Of a DNA stretch of 11,460 bases, positions 9,232-11,460 are shown piece by piece. Source of the stretch: Asterionellopsis glacialis. Its lineage: Eukaryota; Bacillariophyta; Plagiogrammaphyceae; Rhaphoneidales; Asterionellopsidaceae. The DNA is taken from positions 9,652 to 21,111 of the forward strand of contig WKLE02000550.1 in the NCBI GenBank assembly GCA_014885115.2, given 5' to 3'. Each line of letters opens with the position of its first letter. The first letter of the stretch is position 1. Under the pieces are notes generated by a model that worked only from the letters and a program-made list of their open reading frames with translations, searched no databases and had not been told where the DNA came from. The translations under genes and the position numbers were made by a program.

Positions 9232-9283
9232 AACATGTGTATTGTACGGTTCTGTCCTTTAACATGTTGCAGTATATAGCTCC

Positions 9284-9559
9284 TCACCAACAAGCGCTCA
9301 TATAGGCTCTATCTGTTATATCACTCTTGCTTTGGGAAGCTTTTGACGACGATGAAGGCATCGATTCTTCTATCAACACTTGTTGACCCCCAATGCATAA
9401 ATGTTTATCGTACGTATTCCCAAAACCATGATGTAACTTCCAGTTCCGATTCCACCATGGTGTTTTTCTTCTTCGGTTTGATCTTTCAGGATCATGTTGC
9501 AATGTGAATGTTGTTATTTTTTCGTGTTCTGCTCTATTTAAATTTTTATCGTTACTCAT
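9284..9559 (-). CDS. Possible small hypothetical protein (91 aa)
   Basis: A minus-strand open frame encodes 91 residues starting MSNDKNLNRAEHEK, with a basic/aromatic centre (RRRKTPWWNRNWKLHHGF) and a Ser-rich tail. An ATG 15 codons further upstream (9604) is in frame but has T at -3, whereas the chosen ATG has an A-rich context (acaaaaATG). I recognise no domain, signal peptide or membrane segment. The frame overlaps no better candidate and fits the alternating gene order, convergent with the sulfotransferase and divergent from the SAM gene. It could also be a chance ORF or the last exon of a longer gene. Its codons include many AAA/AAT typical of AT-rich background. Confidence 0.35.
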   Translation of the reverse strand: MSNDKNLNRAEHEKITTFTLQHDPERSNRRRKTPWWNRNWKLHHGFGNTYDKHLCIGGQQVLIEESMPSSSSKASQSKSDITDRAYMSACW

Positions 9560-9798
9560 TTTTGTTACTTTTATCAATAGCTCAGGAAAGATGAAAGTTG
9601 TCATTCAATAATAATTTGTTAGTCTGTTCAAAATGAAACCTTTTGCTAAGAGAAACTGTCTCGTCTGCGCCAATGTCGTTGTTGCAATTGGGACTTTTTC
9701 GTTTGTTCGAAACAATGAGAATTTTCCGTGAGAAACTGAGAATTTTTGTGTTGATTTTCACTGCTTCAATCCCGTACATAAGTGCCGATCATACCTTT

Positions 9799-9891
9799 AC
9801 GTCATAAGGTACGAGTACGCTCGTAGGAAGTATGACCACACTACGTCAGCCCACCCAAGAATCTTGTCAGCCTGACGACTTGTCAACGTCA
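9799..9891. promoter_or_regulatory. Three ACGTCA (CRE/bZIP-type) elements upstream of the SAM-protein gene
   Basis: ACGTCA occurs at 9799-9804, 9843-9848 and 9886-9891, starts 44 and 43 bp apart, and I found no other ACGTCA or TGACGT in the window. TGACGA at 9873-9878 is a near match on the opposite strand. The same hexamer is a core of the CO2/cAMP-responsive elements bound by a bZIP factor in the Phaeodactylum PtCA1 promoter. An AT-rich TATA-like ATAAAATAAA directly follows the third copy, about 180 bp before the start codon. Because the region is shared, it might also serve the minus-strand small ORF. Confidence 0.5.
9810..9825. repeat. Short hairpin between the first two ACGTCA elements
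   Basis: TACGAG (9810-9815) and CTCGTA (9820-9825) form a 6-bp stem around a TACG loop, just after the first ACGTCA element. A second dyad, GTCAG-C-CTGAC, lies at 9866-9876. They may be protein-binding dyads in the promoter, or chance. Confidence 0.35.
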
Positions 9892-10072
9892 TAAAATAAA
9901 CCAGAAAGGTGTCAACATTCAGGCACGTCTTGAACCAGACACGGTTACATGCACGACCAAAACATCTGAAATCCCTGAAGCGCGAGACTGAAGATGTGTG
10001 CGAGTTGCTTTCACCTTCACACCGCACGAGACCAATACATCATACATCCACCAAAACAGCCACAACAGAACA

Positions 10073-10747
10073 ATGTTTGTTCTCTCTAAATTTTTTCTTT
10101 TTTGTCTTTCCACTAATATAGCCATCGCAGCTTTTAGTAATATTGCGTTCCGTACCAATCATCGGTCTAAATCCGATTTAGGCCATGCAACTCATTTTGT
10201 TATTGGAAGTCTATCATTTCAAAATACAGCTTGGACAATTTCTAATTTAAATGGGCAACCTCGGTTATACTTCCTTCTGCGTCGGTTACAGAAGGCATCT
10301 TCGTTGTCGTCATCATTTGAACTTAGAACATCATCGTCATCATCGCAGGGCGACAGTAAGAAGCATCAGTATCCTAATGAAATTGAAGACTGGGAGTCCT
10401 ATCATGTTGAACAATGGCTTGTCGATTTGGGATTTGGTCACTATGTAGAAGCGTTTGCCTCTGATGGAGATGGAATTGGTGTAGATGGTGACCGGCTTGT
10501 TTACCTTGGTACGCCAGACCAATTAGATCATATTGAATGGCAAATGAGCTGTATTGGAGTTGAAAATGAAGAAGACCAATTAGGATTGTCTCATGCTATT
10601 GAACAACTTGTTTCCGAAGGACCCATTAAGCTGGGACTATGTAACCAGAAAACCCAAGAAGATGGAGAAGTAAACAAAGAATCACAATTGTCAAAAAATC
10701 ATGAAGAAAGCTACAGAGGTGATGAAGGAAATAATTACCAGATTTGA
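10073..10747 (+). CDS. SAM-domain protein with signal peptide and putative plastid presequence
   Basis: This single-exon gene encodes 224 residues. Residues 1-20 form a hydrophobic signal peptide (MFVLSKFFLFCLSTNIAIAA) followed directly by Phe21. An Ala-Phe junction followed by a Ser/Arg/His-rich, acid-poor stretch resembles the ASAF-type bipartite presequence of diatom plastid proteins. The Ile at -3 is not ideal, so a secreted or ER protein is the alternative. A Ser-rich linker (about 76-92) leads to a sterile alpha motif domain at about 107-181. It begins W-x3-HVEQWLVDLGFGHYVEAF, continues with DGDRLVYL, and ends AIEQLV, with a small insertion before the I-G-V turn. SAM domains bind proteins, often by self-polymerising, or sometimes RNA. 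The tail (182-224) is acidic and polar. The ATG has A at -3 (gaacaATG); the in-frame ATG at 9998 would bury the signal peptide and is not preferred. ACGTCA elements lie upstream. Confidence 0.8.
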   Translation: MFVLSKFFLFCLSTNIAIAAFSNIAFRTNHRSKSDLGHATHFVIGSLSFQNTAWTISNLNGQPRLYFLLRRLQKASSLSSSFELRTSSSSSQGDSKKHQYPNEIEDWESYHVEQWLVDLGFGHYVEAFASDGDGIGVDGDRLVYLGTPDQLDHIEWQMSCIGVENEEDQLGLSHAIEQLVSEGPIKLGLCNQKTQEDGEVNKESQLSKNHEESYRGDEGNNYQI

Positions 10748-10776
10748 ACACGATAACGTATCCATCATGATTCTGA

Positions 10777-10782
10777 AATAAA
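10777..10782 (+). promoter_or_regulatory. Candidate poly(A) signal AATAAA of the SAM-protein gene
   Basis: AATAAA starts 30 nt after the stop codon of the SAM-domain gene and is followed by AT-rich sequence, the usual arrangement for a short 3' UTR. Confidence 0.5.
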
Positions 10783-11460
10783 GAAAATATTGTACCATTG
10801 TTGTCTGAATCAAAATTCAAACATAGTGAAAAGGAGAAGTAAAGAGCTTCAAGTGTACCGCATAAAATTTGGAAGTATCTCAAACCCTGTCAACAAACTG
10901 GAAGAAATCAAATTACATTGTGACAAAGATAGTACGGTTTTCACTCGAATTTTGGTTGCTATGAATTGGACCTGATGGGCTGAACGCAAATTTGTAAAGT
11001 TGTACATTTTTTTCCTGAAAAATGGGAATACTTCCTGAACAATTAGATGCAGACCTATCATCAACTGACTGCTCTTTCACCAAAAGTGTTTCGGGTGATC
11101 AGTCGTCTAGCGAAATACCTGTGATGCCCGTAAATAATCATGAAGGATTACCAAAACAACTGGAATAATATGCAGGAGTACCATTGGAAAAAATGGATAA
11201 AGGGGTCACTTTTTACAATTCTTGTTGGCGATGCATGATATTTTATGCTTTAAGATTAAAGGTAATACCTAGTAGTTCAAGCAATTGCCAAAAGTTTTTA
11301 AGGTAGTGTCTATCAAATACCGAAAGGTCTACCAGGCGAAAAACTTGGAGATAAGGCTTACACAGTCAGTGCTCTACTTGGGTGTGAGCTTTATAATTGA
11401 CAGTACCATGTGTCGTATTCTCCATCAGAACCATATGAAGGATAATCGACTTGATACACA
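10783..11460. other. Right-end region with stop-interrupted frames, no clear gene
   Basis: Several short frames are open on the plus strand, but none is long or recognisable. They include a 61-codon frame at 10790-10975 and the interrupted frame at 11022-11303, which is listed separately. Further frames run off the right edge. It may be 3' flank plus the decayed start of another gene, or exons whose introns I cannot define. Confidence 0.35.
11022..11303 (+). pseudogene. Possible decayed coding fragment with one internal stop
   Basis: From ATG 11022 a frame of 48 codons (MGILPEQLDADLSS...) stops at TAA 11166-11168. The same frame then stays open for 45 more codons to TAG 11304-11306. The sequence is Ser-rich with no low-complexity bias, and in another frame just downstream a coding-like stretch (IPKGLPGEKLGDKAYTV) follows. 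A gene broken by a stop and a frameshift would look like this, but so could chance. No family is recognised. Confidence 0.2.

Larger units (their letters stand above)
8991..10072. other. Intergenic region between sulfotransferase and SAM-protein genes
   Basis: About 1.08 kb separate these two plus-strand genes. It includes the sulfotransferase 3' region, for which I see no canonical AATAAA, a hairpin at 9207-9231, a possible minus-strand small gene (9284-9559), and the presumed promoter of the SAM gene with three ACGTCA sites. The rest is AT-rich with no recognised feature. Confidence 0.5.

Noticed and set aside
9998..10072. In-frame upstream ATG of the SAM-domain gene (25 extra residues)
   Set aside because: It would place a polar segment before the clear signal peptide; the ATG at 10073 has an ACA-ATG context and exposes it.
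10790..10975. 61-codon ORF after the SAM gene
   Set aside because: It starts 8 nt after the poly(A) signal, has no recognisable domain, and its length is expected by chance.
1..11460. tRNA, rRNA, snRNA, CRISPR array, bacterial operon signals or intact transposase
   Set aside because: I saw no cloverleaf with a B-box, no regularly spaced direct repeats with spacers, and no transposase or reverse-transcriptase motifs; introns and poly(A) signals show nuclear eukaryotic DNA.

Overview
The window is eukaryotic nuclear DNA, most likely from a diatom or another photosynthetic stramenopile. The reasons are: two short GTAAGT...AG introns in phase 0; compact, alternately oriented genes rich in Ser and low-complexity sequence; A-rich contexts before the likely start codons (ACA-ATG twice); a membrane-anchored sulfotransferase of the kind expanded in diatoms; and a small protein whose N-terminus resembles the signal peptide plus ASAF-type junction used for import into secondary plastids. 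Species cannot be fixed from sequence alone.

Layout from left to right. Bases 1-987 are non-coding as far as I can see and hold the 5' region of the first gene. Bases 988-4596 (+) encode a 1153-residue, two-exon, mostly disordered phosphoprotein-like protein that I do not recognise. It has eight RRxS sites, acidic-[FY]PW repeats and a central segment that may be folded. Convergent to it, 6616-4796 (-) encodes BDP1, the SANT-domain (B'') subunit of RNA polymerase III factor TFIIIB. This is a firm identification and includes a large glutamine tract. An 846-bp divergent intergenic region follows. Bases 7463-8990 (+) encode a type II membrane sulfotransferase-like protein in two exons. Its 5'-PAPS loop lacks the usual basic residue.

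Bases 8991-10072 are mostly non-coding. They contain a strong hairpin, a possible 91-codon gene on the minus strand (9559-9284), and three ACGTCA elements spaced 43-44 bp apart. Those elements sit upstream of 10073-10747 (+), a 224-residue SAM-domain protein with a predicted signal peptide and an ASAF-like junction. The last 700 bases hold a poly(A) signal and unrecognised, stop-interrupted reading frames that may be a decayed gene.

The genes are not an operon and share no obvious pathway. BDP1 acts in the nucleus, the sulfotransferase in the Golgi, and the SAM protein possibly in the plastid. The most promising new biology is the pairing of the putative plastid SAM protein with an ACGTCA array like the CO2/cAMP-responsive elements of diatom carbonic anhydrase promoters, and the unrecognised protein with many PKA-type sites.
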